A DNA stretch of 42,478 bases from Treponema sp. (lineage in GTDB: Bacteria; Spirochaetota; Spirochaetia; Treponematales; Treponemataceae): positions 1-42,478 of the forward strand of contig JAFXSM010000055.1 in the NCBI GenBank assembly GCA_017525605.1, written 5' to 3'. Each line of letters begins with the position of its first letter. Within the stretch, counting starts at the first letter, position 1. The position numbers and the translations under genes are program-made. Positions 27,016 through 36,925 of this stretch are shown here, piece after piece. The notes beneath the pieces are model-generated. The model searched no databases. It saw only the letters and a list, made by a program, of their open reading frames with translations, and was not told the DNA's origin.

Positions 27016-28137
27016 TTAGATTTTTACAACTTGAGTTTTCTTCAGTTTTTCATAATCGGACACGACATCGGCAAGAGCTTTCTTGTCGCCGTCAGACAAA
27101 TCCGATTTGGACTCCAATTCTTTTATGTAAGATTCATAATCGCCCAAAAGCTCTTTGTATGATTCGAATTCTTTTTTGGCGTTTCTCTCCTGCTTCTCGA
27201 ACAATTCGGCCTGGATTTTCAGCTTGTTCTCATATTCGGCACTTGCATACAAATAGCCTTTTTTCTGACCTTCAAGCGAATATTTCGCCTTATTTTCCAA
27301 TTCGTCTTTATAAAATCCGTTCACGACCGACCAGCCGATAGCTTCCGTGATGACGGCGGCAGTCGCTGTGTTAATAACATTTCCAAGTCCCGGAATCCAG
27401 CCGACGAGAACCTGACTCACACCCCTTCCGACGAACGAAGCCGTGAATCCTGCCAGAAGCGAAGTCGCAAATTCTTTCGTGATTTTAAGCCCGAACACAG
27501 CCGCCAAAGAAATTATCATGCCGATTTGAATCGGAGTTATGACAGCCGTATCTGAAAGCGGAATCTGAGCCAAGCCCGTCCCCACTCCGCCACAAGCCGC
27601 AGAAGCACTGTGAATGATTATGTTGCACTTTTTCTTGACGGCAGGATCAAGCGGAATTTTCTCGACTTTGCCAGATTTTCTTTCAAAAGGCGAGCTGTCC
27701 CAAGTCTTGTTATATTCAATCAGCTCTTCTATCAGCCTGCACAAATTGTCCTTGTTGCGAATCGAGGAATTTTCAATAATGACGGAACCGACATCTTTCA
27801 CTTTCAGCTCGACTTTCGCATCGCCCGAATTTTTGTTGCCTTTTTTGTCCGCAATCACAGAAACACTTTCGATGTCGCCGTAATTCACATAAACAGGATT
27901 TCCGAACAATTCCGTGTTGTACAAACCGCACAGAGTAAAGACAATCCCGTTCCTGCAGCTTTTTCCCATCACCGTCGTGTCAATGCTTGCGACAACCGCA
28001 TCAATCAGAATGCTGTTGTCCACATTCTTCGTGATATTCAGCTTCACCGAATCGGGAATTTCCGGCGCATAAAAAAACTTGCAGCTTCCCAAATCATACT
28101 TCCTGATGATTCCAGCGATTTCTTCCGTTTGTTTCAT
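27016..28137 (-). CDS. DUF697-like membrane-associated protein, first gene of a two-gene unit
   Basis: This 373-aa protein has three parts. Residues about 10-130 form a PH-like beta domain (GIVFTLCGLYNTELFGNPVY, VNYGDIESVSV). Residues about 165-290 match DUF697 (IIIHSASAACGGVGTGLAQI, IGMIISLAAVFG, WIPGLGNVINTATAAVITEA), a helical glycine-zipper domain found with GTPases and stress proteins. Residues about 295-373 are a Lys/Glu-rich coiled coil. No GTPase domain is present. AAGGAAG precedes the ATG. Its partner is the uncharacterised gene at 25807-26994, and a tRNA gene lies just beyond its promoter side. Confidence 0.7.
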   Translation of the reverse strand: MKQTEEIAGIIRKYDLGSCKFFYAPEIPDSVKLNITKNVDNSILIDAVVASIDTTVMGKSCRNGIVFTLCGLYNTELFGNPVYVNYGDIESVSVIADKKGNKNSGDAKVELKVKDVGSVIIENSSIRNKDNLCRLIEELIEYNKTWDSSPFERKSGKVEKIPLDPAVKKKCNIIIHSASAACGGVGTGLAQIPLSDTAVITPIQIGMIISLAAVFGLKITKEFATSLLAGFTASFVGRGVSQVLVGWIPGLGNVINTATAAVITEAIGWSVVNGFYKDELENKAKYSLEGQKKGYLYASAEYENKLKIQAELFEKQERNAKKEFESYKELLGDYESYIKELESKSDLSDGDKKALADVVSDYEKLKKTQVVKI

Positions 28138-28232
28138 ATTCTTCCTTAATATTAAACTTAGTTGAAATAGTCAATATTAATTTGTTGCACAATCAAATAT
28201 TTCGCCGGCCGTAAAATATTTTCCCAATGCCA

Positions 28233-28262
28233 TTGACATTTTTTTTCGATTCGTGGTATTAT
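28233..28262 (+). promoter_or_regulatory. promoter of tRNA-Asn
   Basis: TTGACA (28233-28238) and TATTAT (28257-28262) with an 18-nt spacer, 25 nt before the mature tRNA 5' end. Confidence 0.75.
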
Positions 28263-28287
28263 TCTTTTCGTCGCAAGTGACAAAGAT

Positions 28288-28360
28288 GATCCCTTAGCTC
28301 AGTCGGTAGAGCAACGGACTGTTAATCCGTGTGTCGCTGGTTCAAGCCCAGCAGGGGTCG
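28288..28360 (+). tRNA. tRNA-Asn (anticodon GTT)
   Basis: This 73-nt cloverleaf fits exactly: acceptor GATCCCT/AGGGGTC (one G-U), D stem GCTC/GAGC, anticodon stem ACGGA/TCCGT with loop CTGTTAA, T stem GCTGG/CCAGC with loop TTCAAGC, discriminator G. The CCA end is not encoded. The 28138-28517 interval contains this gene, its promoter and its terminator, and nothing else I can support. Confidence 0.97.
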
Positions 28361-28363
28361 TTA

Positions 28364-28397
28364 AAGACTGAATCAAATCGATTCAGTCTTTTTTTTA
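28364..28397 (+). terminator. terminator of tRNA-Asn
   Basis: AAGACTGAATC and GATTCAGTCTT pair perfectly over 11 bp and are followed by further T residues. Confidence 0.9.
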
Positions 28398-28517
28398 TTT
28401 CAGCTCACATCTGACAGACACACCCTGAAATTTCAGTTATCGGACAGCTCTAATGTTCAGTTTTCGCTCAAAATGATAAGATAAAAACTCACATTTATTT
28501 TTAGGAGTTGAAAAAAG

Positions 28518-31061
28518 ATGGCATATCCTTTTCAGAACATCGAGCCGAAATGGCAGAAATATTGGGATGAGAACAAGACATTCAAGGCTGTCGAAGACGA
28601 ATCTATTCCGAAATCAAAAAGAAGGTACGTCCTAGATATGTTCCCGTATCCGTCGGGAGCAGGCTTGCACGTCGGTCATCCAGAGGGATACACAGCGACA
28701 GACATCTACTGCCGATTTCTGCGCATGAACGGATACAACGTACTTCACCCGATGGGATATGACGCATTCGGACTTCCTGCAGAAAACTACGCGATAAAGA
28801 CAGGAACTCACCCTGCCGAGACAACTTTCAAGAACATCGAGCATTTCACGCAGCAGATAAAGGCTCTCGGATTCTCATACGACTGGGACCGCGAAATCAA
28901 AACATGCACCCCGGACTACTACAAATGGACTCAGTGGATTTTCCTCCAGCTCTACAAAAAGGGACTCGCATACGAGGCTGAGACTCCAATCAACTGGTGT
29001 CCTTCGTGCATGACGGGACTTGCGAACGAGGAAGTCAAGGAAGGACATTGCGACAGATGCGGAGCGCAGGTCACACACAAGGTCATCAGGCAGTGGATTC
29101 TCAAAATCACCGCATACGCTGACAGGCTCATCGAGGATTTGGAAGGTCTTGACTGGCCAGAATCAGTGAAAGCGATGCAGAGAAACTGGATTGGCAGAAG
29201 CGAAGGCGCGGAAGTTGATTTCACAGTTGCCGACAAAGACGGAAAGCCGACGGAGCAGAAACTCAGGGTCTACACGACAAGATGCGACACTCTCTTCGGT
29301 GCGACATACATGGTCGTTTCGCCTGAGCATCCTCTCATCGACAAGATTACGACGGTCGAGCAGAAAGAAGCCGTCAAAAAGTATCGCGAGGAAGCCGCGA
29401 AAAAGAGCGACCTTGAGAGAACTGACCTTGCGAAAGACAAGACAGGCGTTTTCTCCGGAAGCTACGCGATAAATCCTGTGAACGGAAAACTCATTCCGAT
29501 TTGGGTTGCGGACTACGTTCTGATTTCTTACGGAACTGGCGCAATCATGGCTGTACCTGCGCACGACACGCGCGACTGGGATTTTGCGAAGAAATTCAAC
29601 CTTCCGATTATCGAAGTTTTGAAGAGCGAAGTTGACGTTCAGACTCAGGCATGGACTGAGGACGGCGTTCACGTCAATTCGGAATTCCTGGACGGACTGA
29701 ACAAAAAAGACGCGATTTCGAAAATGCTCGAATTCCTCGAAGAAAAGAAAATCGGAAAGAAGGCAGTCAATTACAAACTCCGCGACTGGGTTTTCAGCCG
29801 CCAAAGATACTGGGGAGAGCCGATTCCGCTCGTGCACTGCCCTGACTGCGGAATAGTCCCTGTGCCGGAAAATGAACTTCCGCTTGAGCTGCCTGCCGTA
29901 AAGACATATCAGCCGACGGGAACTGGAGAATCTCCGCTTGCGGGAATCGACTCGTGGGTGAACTGCAAATGCCCGAAATGCGGAAAAGACGCTCGTCGCG
30001 AGACGAACACGATGCCTCAGTGGGCAGGAAGCTGCTGGTACTATCTCCGCTACATCGACCCGAAGAACGAGCTTTCGTTTGCGGACAAGGCGAAGGAATC
30101 TTACTGGATGCCTGTCGATTTGTACGTCGGAGGAGCGGAGCACGCAGTCCTTCACCTTCTCTACGCACGATTCTGGCACAAAGTCCTTTACGATATCGGC
30201 GTTGTTTCAACGAAAGAGCCGTTCCAGCGCCTCATCAACCAGGGAATGATTACGTCGTTCGCGTTCCAGAGAAAGTCGAAGTCGCTCGTTGCAGTCGATG
30301 CTGTTGAAGAGCGCGACGGAAAATACTTTGCGAAGGACGACGGCGAAGAACTCGAGCGCGTAGTCGCAAAAATGTCGAAATCGCTCAAGAACGTCGTGAA
30401 CCCTGACGACATGATTAAGACTTACGGAGCAGATTCAGTCCGCATGTACGAGATGTTTATGGGTCCGTTCACAGTTTCAAAGCCGTGGGACACCCAGGGA
30501 CTTGTCGGAATCAACCGCTTCCTCGACAAAGTGTGGAAGGTCTCGGAAAAACCGATGAGCGACATCGACATAAAGGGCAAGCTCGACAAGGATTTGGCTT
30601 CGCTCAGAAAGACGTATGCTAAGACAGTCAAAAAAGTCACTGTCGATACAGGAAACCTCGATTTCAACGTCGCAATCTCGCAGATGATGATTTTCATCAA
30701 CGAGGCACTGAAAGTCGACTCGATTCCGAAAGCGATGTGGGAAGGCTTCGTCCTCCTCATCTCGCCTTACGCGCCTCACCTCGGCGAAGAGCTTTGGCAG
30801 AAACTCGGACACGACAAGACGAACGCTTACGAGCCGTGGCCGACATTCGACGAATCATATTGTGCGGAGGACACGAAAGAGTTCCCTGTCATGATAAACG
30901 GAAAACTCCGCGCGAAATTCGAGGCGGCAGCTGACACGGATTCAGCAACTCTCGAAGCAATGGCGAAGGAGACTGACGGATTCAAGAAATTCACGGACGG
31001 AAAGACAGTCGCAAAGATTATCGTCGTTCCTGGAAAACTCGTGAACGTTGTCGTGAAATAG
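28518..31061 (+). CDS. leuS: leucyl-tRNA synthetase
   Basis: LeuRS charges tRNA-Leu and proofreads it. The 847-aa protein has the class I motifs: HVGH in [16 protein letters not shown] (near residue 50), the CP1 editing domain in the middle (with [16 protein letters not shown]), the zinc-like CxxC segments (CPSC...CDRC and CPKCG) and KMSKS in [16 protein letters not shown] (about residue 617). Length and start are normal; AGGAG precedes the ATG. It is a single gene after the tRNA-Asn terminator. Confidence 0.98.
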   Translation: MAYPFQNIEPKWQKYWDENKTFKAVEDESIPKSKRRYVLDMFPYPSGAGLHVGHPEGYTATDIYCRFLRMNGYNVLHPMGYDAFGLPAENYAIKTGTHPAETTFKNIEHFTQQIKALGFSYDWDREIKTCTPDYYKWTQWIFLQLYKKGLAYEAETPINWCPSCMTGLANEEVKEGHCDRCGAQVTHKVIRQWILKITAYADRLIEDLEGLDWPESVKAMQRNWIGRSEGAEVDFTVADKDGKPTEQKLRVYTTRCDTLFGATYMVVSPEHPLIDKITTVEQKEAVKKYREEAAKKSDLERTDLAKDKTGVFSGSYAINPVNGKLIPIWVADYVLISYGTGAIMAVPAHDTRDWDFAKKFNLPIIEVLKSEVDVQTQAWTEDGVHVNSEFLDGLNKKDAISKMLEFLEEKKIGKKAVNYKLRDWVFSRQRYWGEPIPLVHCPDCGIVPVPENELPLELPAVKTYQPTGTGESPLAGIDSWVNCKCPKCGKDARRETNTMPQWAGSCWYYLRYIDPKNELSFADKAKESYWMPVDLYVGGAEHAVLHLLYARFWHKVLYDIGVVSTKEPFQRLINQGMITSFAFQRKSKSLVAVDAVEERDGKYFAKDDGEELERVVAKMSKSLKNVVNPDDMIKTYGADSVRMYEMFMGPFTVSKPWDTQGLVGINRFLDKVWKVSEKPMSDIDIKGKLDKDLASLRKTYAKTVKKVTVDTGNLDFNVAISQMMIFINEALKVDSIPKAMWEGFVLLISPYAPHLGEELWQKLGHDKTNAYEPWPTFDESYCAEDTKEFPVMINGKLRAKFEAAADTDSATLEAMAKETDGFKKFTDGKTVAKIIVVPGKLVNVVVK

Positions 31062-31161
31062 CGATTTGACCGGCTTATGAAAATTCAGGCTTGTCCGCAT
31101 TCCGTGGGCAAGCCTTTTTCATCTGCCAAAAGTGAAAAGTTGAAATTTAAAGGGTTTTACA

Positions 31162-32055
31162 GTGATTTGGATTTCATTCGTTCTGATTTACAGCATCCTC
31201 AAAGGGCTTCGGGAAATAGCAAAGAAAAAAGCGATGGACAAAAATTCCGTGATGGAAGTCCTTGTTGCATACACCCTACTTTCGTTCGTGTTCGTGCTGC
31301 CGCAAGCACCGAAAGCGGGCGGGCTTGAAGCAAAGTTCTTCGTCCTAATCGCAATAAAGTCGTTCGCGATTTTTCTTGCGTGGATATGCGGCTTCAACTC
31401 GCTGAAAAAACTTCCGGTGAGCTTGTACGGAATAATCGACCTTTCGCGCGTACTGTTCGCAACGTCATTCGGAGTTTTTATTCTCGGCGAGCATCTGGGA
31501 TTTCTGCAGATTTTATCGCTCGGAATCGTCTGCACGGGTCTTCTACTCCTCAAATTCCGGCCGCCATTTTTGCAAAAGAAAACCGAAGAAAGCCAAGTAT
31601 CCCCGACATTGCAAGCCGAAAGCGGAACGAGGACGCACATTTACGTCATTCTCTCGCTCGCCTCGTGCCTTCTGAACGCATTTTCAGGATTTCTCGACAA
31701 AGTGCTGATGAAGGACATCTCAAGCTCGCAGCTGCAATTCTGGTACATGCTTTTCCTCTGTCTGTACTACGCGCTCTACATGATTGCGACAAGGACGAAA
31801 TTCAGCTTTTCAGTCTGGAAAAACAAGTGGATTTGGATTCTTGCGATAATGTTCATCATCGGAGACAAAGTTCTTTTCATTGCGAACGGAATACCGGAAA
31901 GCAAAGTGACGATTATGACGCTCATCAAGCAGAGCAGCTGCCTGATTACGATTTTGGGCGGATATTTCGTATTCAAAGAAAAAGACATCGCATGGCGGCT
32001 TTTCTGCGCCATTGTCGTAATCGCAGGAATCATCATCGGAATGATTCGCTTCTAA
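31162..32055 (+). CDS. DMT/EamA-family transporter
   Basis: This 297-aa protein has about ten membrane helices in two repeated halves, the mark of drug/metabolite transporters (EamA). Typical segments are LYGIIDLSRVLFATSFGVFILGEHLG and the second-half equivalent IKQSSCLITILGGYFVFKEKD. The start is a GTG with AGGG upstream, since no ATG fits the N-terminus. Substrate unknown. It ends convergently against uraA. Confidence 0.85.
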   Translation: MIWISFVLIYSILKGLREIAKKKAMDKNSVMEVLVAYTLLSFVFVLPQAPKAGGLEAKFFVLIAIKSFAIFLAWICGFNSLKKLPVSLYGIIDLSRVLFATSFGVFILGEHLGFLQILSLGIVCTGLLLLKFRPPFLQKKTEESQVSPTLQAESGTRTHIYVILSLASCLLNAFSGFLDKVLMKDISSSQLQFWYMLFLCLYYALYMIATRTKFSFSVWKNKWIWILAIMFIIGDKVLFIANGIPESKVTIMTLIKQSSCLITILGGYFVFKEKDIAWRLFCAIVVIAGIIIGMIRF

Positions 32056-32060
32056 AAAAA

Positions 32061-32096
32061 CGCCTGCCATTGGAGCTTAAAATCCAATCGCAGGCG
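32061..32096 (-). terminator. convergent terminator between DMT gene and uraA
   Basis: CGCCTGC-ATTGGA type arms (14 bp with one mismatch) around an 8-base loop. On the minus strand seven T follow, so it terminates uraA; on the plus strand the tail is AT-rich and may also help stop the DMT transcript. Confidence 0.75.
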
Positions 32097-32126
32097 AATA
32101 TAGTAAATTAACTACAAAAAAACTGT

Positions 32127-32190
32127 CATGCTGAACTTGTTCCAGCATCTCTAAGTTGTGACAGATTCCGAAACAAATTCAATTCAGCTT
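32127..32190. repeat. REP-like intergenic palindromic repeat
   Basis: TCATGCTGAACTTGTTCCAG followed by CATCT is partly complementary to GATTCCGAAACAAATTCA (32164-32181) further on, giving an imperfect stem-loop. The second arm recurs exactly at 41462-41479. Repeats of this CTGAACTTGTTTC type are dispersed in many bacterial genomes. Confidence 0.55.
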
Positions 32191-33486
32191 TTAGTGCGAC
32201 TTTTTCGGAAGAACCAAGTTGAGGACGATTCCGACCACAGTTGCAAGCGCAACGCCCGCAAGCGTGAACGTGAAATTCTCGCTGATTTTGAACTGGAGAA
32301 GTCCGCCGCCGATTCCGATTACGAGGATGACAGACGTTATCGTCAGGTTTCTCTTCTCCTTGTAATCGACGCCGTTCTCGACGATTGCGCGAAGTCCGCT
32401 CGAAGCGATGAGTCCGTACAAGAGCATACAGATTCCGCCGAGAACAGGATTCGGGATTGTCTGTATGAGCGCGCCGAATTTCGGGCAGAACGAGAGAAGA
32501 ACTGCAATGCAGGCAGCTCCGCCGATTACCCAAACAGAATAGACTTTCGTGATTGCCATTACACCGATGTTCTCGCCGTATGTCGTGTTCGGAGGTCCGC
32601 CCCAGATTGCAGCCCATGCAGTTGCGAATCCGTCTCCGCAAAGCGTCCTGTGAAGTCCAGGGTCTTTCGTGAAATCTTTTCCGACTACCGTCGAAGTTGT
32701 CAGAGTGTCACCGAGATGCTCGCAGATTGTCGAAATCGAGACGATGACGAACGTGAGAATCGCGACGAAATTGAATTTCGGTGCCATCCAGAAATAATTT
32801 CCGGCATCGTCAACGCGAAGGAACGGAAGTCCAATCCATTTTGCCTCTTTGACAACTGAAAAATCGATAATGTCATACGACTTGAAGAAGAATCCGAGAA
32901 TCAGGACGAAAAGATATCCGCACACAAGTCCGAAAAGAATCGAAAGCGTGTTGAAGAAATTCTTGAAGAAGTTCGTGGCGATAATCGCGACGACGAGCGT
33001 GAAAACAGAAATGCTCAAAGATACGAGCGAATATTCGCCGTTCACATACATTGCGGAATTTATCGCGGAAGGCGCGAGCGAAAGACCGATTACGATGATT
33101 ACTGAACCGATTACAACCGGAGGGAAAGCCCTGGAAATCCAGTTTTTTCCGACAATCCTGATTATGCACGCAACAATGCAGTAGAAAATACCGGCACAGA
33201 TTGCACCGCCCATTGCATATTCCACTCCGTATGTCTTGCTGATTGCGATGAGCGGCGGAATGAACGCGAATGACGAGCCGAGGAATGCAGGAACCTTCGC
33301 CTTAGTGACGAGGATGTAGATGAGAGTTCCAGTTCCCGCCGTAAAAAGCGCAGTCGAAGTACTCAGACCCGTCAAAATCGGGACGAGGATTGTAGCACCG
33401 AACATCGCAAAAACATGCTGAAGGCTCAGCGGAAGCCATCTCGACAATTTCGGTCTGTCAGAAGGCATCAAGACTTTTTGCTCCAT
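32191..33486 (-). CDS. uraA: uracil permease (NCS2 family)
   Basis: This 431-aa membrane protein has 12-14 helices and clear UraA signatures: LPLSLQHVFAMFGATILVPIL, AFLGSSFAFIPPLIA, FAPS-like LSLAPSAINSAM and GGPPNTTYGENIGVMAITKV (the conserved substrate region with the functional Glu). It imports uracil with protons. It stands alone on the minus strand between two divergent units. Reading of UraA rather than a xanthine permease rests on the NTTYGEN motif. Confidence 0.93.
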   Translation of the reverse strand: MEQKVLMPSDRPKLSRWLPLSLQHVFAMFGATILVPILTGLSTSTALFTAGTGTLIYILVTKAKVPAFLGSSFAFIPPLIAISKTYGVEYAMGGAICAGIFYCIVACIIRIVGKNWISRAFPPVVIGSVIIVIGLSLAPSAINSAMYVNGEYSLVSLSISVFTLVVAIIATNFFKNFFNTLSILFGLVCGYLFVLILGFFFKSYDIIDFSVVKEAKWIGLPFLRVDDAGNYFWMAPKFNFVAILTFVIVSISTICEHLGDTLTTSTVVGKDFTKDPGLHRTLCGDGFATAWAAIWGGPPNTTYGENIGVMAITKVYSVWVIGGAACIAVLLSFCPKFGALIQTIPNPVLGGICMLLYGLIASSGLRAIVENGVDYKEKRNLTITSVILVIGIGGGLLQFKISENFTFTLAGVALATVVGIVLNLVLPKKSH

Positions 33487-33540
33487 AAAAAAATATTCTC
33501 CATTCTTTCTTTTTCTGCTGATAAACTCACTCGATTTTTA

Positions 33541-33608
33541 CAATTCAGTTTTCAGTTTTCAGTCTTCACATTTCATTTTCACCCTTTCAATTTTCAGTTT
33601 TCACTTTT
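33541..33608. repeat. pyrimidine-rich degenerate repeat
   Basis: Units such as TTTTCAGTTTTCAG recur with drift through this stretch and into the last codons of the VanY gene, whose C-terminus WRKVKTEN is encoded in the tract. It separates the VanY 3' end from uraA. The gene end may have been altered by slippage here. Confidence 0.5.
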
Positions 33609-34375
33609 CGCCATTCCGAAATAAATTCCAGCATGAGATTCTGGCTGTTCCGAAACCAAAGACGCTGAAATTTACAAGCTTCTTCACCGATGTAGCGATA
33701 GTGGAGAGGATTATACTCTGTTTCCGACGAATAAGTCATTGACCAGCCGAATTTATGTGCATTTTCCGAAAGCCATTTTTTGACATTTTCCGACGAGTCA
33801 AGGAAATCGACAGCATAACCGGTCTGATGCTCGCTCGTTCCCGGAACATCGTCCGTAAAGCACGGAAGCGACTGCTGTTTTCGCTCGTCGTACACGGTTT
33901 TCTGCTCGGCATAGCTTCTGTACGCAGAATTGACGATGAGAGTCAGGTTCTCAAGCCTGGCAGCCTCCCCCATTCTCCTTAAGGATTTCTCCGCAGTTTT
34001 TTTCAGTTTAAGATAATCGGAGCAGATGTTGTAATACTGGTTTATCTGGAGAGTAACAAGCTCAGTCGGAACGTAAAGATCTGAAACAGGATGATCGCGG
34101 TCGCAAAGCACAAAAAGCTTGAGCTTGTCGTTCAATCCTGCCGACGAAGATGTCGCGACGGAATCTGAAAGAAGAACTTTTTTCAGCGCATCGAGGAACC
34201 CCTGAGTGTTTCCGGGACGAATCGCATCCCTGCATTCGGGACTGACATTTTTCAGGACGATTTCAAGCTTTGCAAGGTCGGGATTCACATCGGCAACAGC
34301 CTGCTTTTCCTTTTTGCACGAGGAAACCGAAAAAAGCAATGCGGAGACGATTAACAAAAATGAAATTTTCCGCAT
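33587..34375 (-). CDS. VanY-type D,D-carboxypeptidase lipoprotein
   Basis: This 262-aa protein has a lipoprotein signal (lipobox SVSSC at about residues 16-20) and an M15B peptidase domain: VNSAYRSYAEQKTVYDE, the zinc motif PGTSEHQTGYAVDF (His and Asp ligands) and NPLHYRYIG (third ligand His). It trims the terminal D-Ala from peptidoglycan stem peptides at the periplasmic face. Its ATG is one nucleotide past the stop of the STAS gene, so it is the last member of the phosphatase/STAS operon. Confidence 0.9.
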   Translation of the reverse strand: MRKISFLLIVSALLFSVSSCKKEKQAVADVNPDLAKLEIVLKNVSPECRDAIRPGNTQGFLDALKKVLLSDSVATSSSAGLNDKLKLFVLCDRDHPVSDLYVPTELVTLQINQYYNICSDYLKLKKTAEKSLRRMGEAARLENLTLIVNSAYRSYAEQKTVYDERKQQSLPCFTDDVPGTSEHQTGYAVDFLDSSENVKKWLSENAHKFGWSMTYSSETEYNPLHYRYIGEEACKFQRLWFRNSQNLMLEFISEWRKVKTEN

Positions 34376-34376
34376 T

Positions 34377-34703
34377 TTAGCCGATTTCCGTCACCGAGTG
34401 GATGTATGTAAAAACATTGTCGAATCCGGTTTCCTCAAGCGCAGTGCGGGATGCCGGAGAAGGGTTCATAAGGAAGAATTTGTGCGAATATTCCTCTCCG
34501 TCGTTGAATCCCGCCATGATTATTCCGATTCCGGTGGAATCAATGGAAAGAATCTGCGAAAGGTCAACGACGACATTCATGTTCTTGATGTTCTCAAAAA
34601 CTTTTTCCTTGAATTCAGATGCCGTGTACGAATTCAGGTCTCCCGCAAGCTCATACATGACATAATTCGCACCGAATTTTTCTTTCAACTGAAGCTGATC
34701 CAT
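34377..34703 (-). CDS. STAS-domain anti-anti-sigma factor
   Basis: This 108-aa protein is a single STAS domain (SpoIIAA/RsbV type) with the phosphorylation site in LSIDSTGIGIIMAGF. In partner switching the unphosphorylated form captures an anti-sigma kinase. The two phosphatase genes just upstream in the operon are the natural enzymes to dephosphorylate it. No kinase or sigma factor gene is in the window. Confidence 0.9.
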   Translation of the reverse strand: MDQLQLKEKFGANYVMYELAGDLNSYTASEFKEKVFENIKNMNVVVDLSQILSIDSTGIGIIMAGFNDGEEYSHKFFLMNPSPASRTALEETGFDNVFTYIHSVTEIG

Positions 34704-34733
34704 AAAAATCTACCTTTACTTATTTATTCAATC

Positions 34734-36908
34734 TTACTTATTCAATTTGATTACGAGAATGCTGACATCATCTTCCGGTCCGACCGTCGTGATAAAGTCA
34801 TTGAGATTGTTGATTGCAATCTCGCCGATATTCTGCGCGGAAAGCGAAGTGTTTTCCGTTATGCACTTCTGGATTCTGTCCTTGCCGAACTGTTCCCCGC
34901 GAGGCGAATGCGCATCGATAAGACCGTCAGTACAAGTGACGAGAATGTCGCCGGGATTGAGCTTGACTTTCTTGACCTTGATGTACGGAGAAATATCCTT
35001 GACGAATCCGAGAACGTGTCCCTCTCCCTGAATTTCGATTATGTTGTTGTACGAACGAGTATAGAGGAAGAAAGCCGGCACACCGCAGTTTATGTAGTAG
35101 ACAGTGTTGTCCTTGAAATCGATGAGACCGAAAATTCCTTCCATGAAGGTGCCTTTCGGAAGATTGAAACGAACGAACTGGTTGACTTTTTCGACAAGCA
35201 GTTTGAAATCGCTCGTGTCGTGCAAGTACGTTCGGATAATCGACTTCAAGATGACCATGCTCATTGACGCACTGATACCGCGTCCGCTGACATCTCCCAT
35301 AACGAAGACGTGCTTGTCCTCGCTGAGTTTTATCAAGTCGATGAATTCGCCGCCGATGTTGTGGGCGTGAATCATTATGTTGCCGACATCGTACTTTTTG
35401 TTCTTTATCGGGTCGATGTTCCCCTGAATTGACTCGATAATCTGCTCGGACATGTGGATTTCCCTGTTGACAGTACCGACAATCTCCTGGTTACCGATGT
35501 TCTTGAGGTAATATCCGAAAACCCAAAGATACGAATAAAGCTTCCTGAATACTTCGTAGTCGTAATCAGAATAGATGTTTCCGCCCGCCCTTTCACCAAG
35601 AACAAGCACGCCGAGCAAATGGCGGCCTTCGTTCAGAAGAATCATCGCGTCAGAATTCGTATTCCTGAAAAACTCCAGCAACTCGTTCTTTATAGAAAGA
35701 AAACGATAGCCGGTCTCGACGGAACTTTTGAGGACTATCTGGGAATCCATGTTAAGAAGCGTGTCGAATATCTTGTCCTTCTCGTTCACCCTGATTCGCT
35801 TCTCGCCTTCCTGGTCGTAAACGGAGCAAATCTCGCCGTTTCCCTGCTCTATGAGACAGCGGAACGATGCCATTCCGACATTCTGAGTGAAGATGTCGTG
35901 TATTTTCTTCACAACGTCTTTCGGGTCGTCGCTGTAATCCATCTGCGACAAATCTTCCTCAAGAATCGCCGCATACTGGTTCGAACGGATGCTTGAGAAT
36001 CGCTTCAGAGCTTTTCGTATCTCATACGCGGCAACTATCGCACCCGCGACCACGCAAATGAAAATCGCGAAGAACGTAATCGGCGAATTTCCGTAAAGCT
36101 TCCAGATGAACGGGAACGTGATTCCGACAAAAAGCGAAGGAAGAACGTAGCAAGCGAGGGCTTTTATGGCAAGCATCGACACTGCGAACCAATCGTAAAG
36201 GAAGTTCTGGGTGGCAGCCATGACAAGAATCGACTGGACGAGAACGAACGCGGCAAGCGAAAGCGAAGAAAAAAGCGCGACCCTGTTCGCCGCAAAAAGA
36301 ATCAGCTTGAGAGAAAGCCATGCAAGAACGACGCCGATTGCAGTAATCGACGTTTTCTGATGGTCAAGGCGGCTCGTCCTGTTCTCCGATTTCAAAAGCA
36401 TTATTATGACAGACAACGCCGGCAAACAGAACGTCATGAAGATTTCATAGAAATTGTACCAGCTGTACGGGAAATAATTCGTGAGCCGTCCCGTGAAGAG
36501 CGACTTCGCGTCAACGCGCACGCCGAGGAAAGTCGTTATGTTTATCGTGTAAATTTTGGAGAAGAGAATCCACGCGCAGAACGCATATCCGACATAAGTC
36601 ACGATTCTGGAAACTGTCCCGCGCTCGAACGAAGGGAACAGGATGCAGTAAATGCAGAAGTTTATGGCGTACATTCCCATCGCAAGATACATACATTTTC
36701 CGAGGAACGTCGTCATGTGCTCCGGCACCGACGAAAGCGATAGGATGACGGTCAGTCCCATCAAAAAGCACGCAAGTCCCAGAAAGTTGTTCATCGTGAT
36801 GACAGGATTGGAACCGATGTCCTCTTTGTTTCCCATCTTCTTGTCAACAAAAAGCGAAAGCCACAAAAGAAGTGCGGCAAGAACGAAATTAATAATACCG
36901 TAAACCAT
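34734..36908 (-). CDS. multi-pass membrane SpoIIE/PP2C-type phosphatase
   Basis: This 724-aa protein has seven or eight N-terminal membrane helices (to about residue 310), a GAF-like sensory region (about 330-500) and a C-terminal SpoIIE phosphatase domain (about 520-724) with metal-binding motifs VFVMGDVSGRGISASM, CTDGLID and PEDDVSILVIK. It probably senses a membrane or envelope signal and dephosphorylates the STAS protein encoded 30 nt downstream. ORF spacing indicates one operon with its neighbour phosphatase. Confidence 0.88.
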   Translation of the reverse strand: MVYGIINFVLAALLLWLSLFVDKKMGNKEDIGSNPVITMNNFLGLACFLMGLTVILSLSSVPEHMTTFLGKCMYLAMGMYAINFCIYCILFPSFERGTVSRIVTYVGYAFCAWILFSKIYTINITTFLGVRVDAKSLFTGRLTNYFPYSWYNFYEIFMTFCLPALSVIIMLLKSENRTSRLDHQKTSITAIGVVLAWLSLKLILFAANRVALFSSLSLAAFVLVQSILVMAATQNFLYDWFAVSMLAIKALACYVLPSLFVGITFPFIWKLYGNSPITFFAIFICVVAGAIVAAYEIRKALKRFSSIRSNQYAAILEEDLSQMDYSDDPKDVVKKIHDIFTQNVGMASFRCLIEQGNGEICSVYDQEGEKRIRVNEKDKIFDTLLNMDSQIVLKSSVETGYRFLSIKNELLEFFRNTNSDAMILLNEGRHLLGVLVLGERAGGNIYSDYDYEVFRKLYSYLWVFGYYLKNIGNQEIVGTVNREIHMSEQIIESIQGNIDPIKNKKYDVGNIMIHAHNIGGEFIDLIKLSEDKHVFVMGDVSGRGISASMSMVILKSIIRTYLHDTSDFKLLVEKVNQFVRFNLPKGTFMEGIFGLIDFKDNTVYYINCGVPAFFLYTRSYNNIIEIQGEGHVLGFVKDISPYIKVKKVKLNPGDILVTCTDGLIDAHSPRGEQFGKDRIQKCITENTSLSAQNIGEIAINNLNDFITTVGPEDDVSILVIKLNK

Positions 36909-36925
36909 TTTTCTCTCCCGTAGAC

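Noticed and set aside
29163..30179. A 338-codon minus-strand frame inside leuS
   Set aside because: It is fully antisense to a certain leuS, is Arg-rich and lacks domain signatures; a GC-rich-codon shadow.
34206..35267. A 353-codon plus-strand frame across vanY, STAS and phosphatase genes
   Set aside because: It runs antisense through three well-supported genes and has no ribosome site or recognisable motifs.
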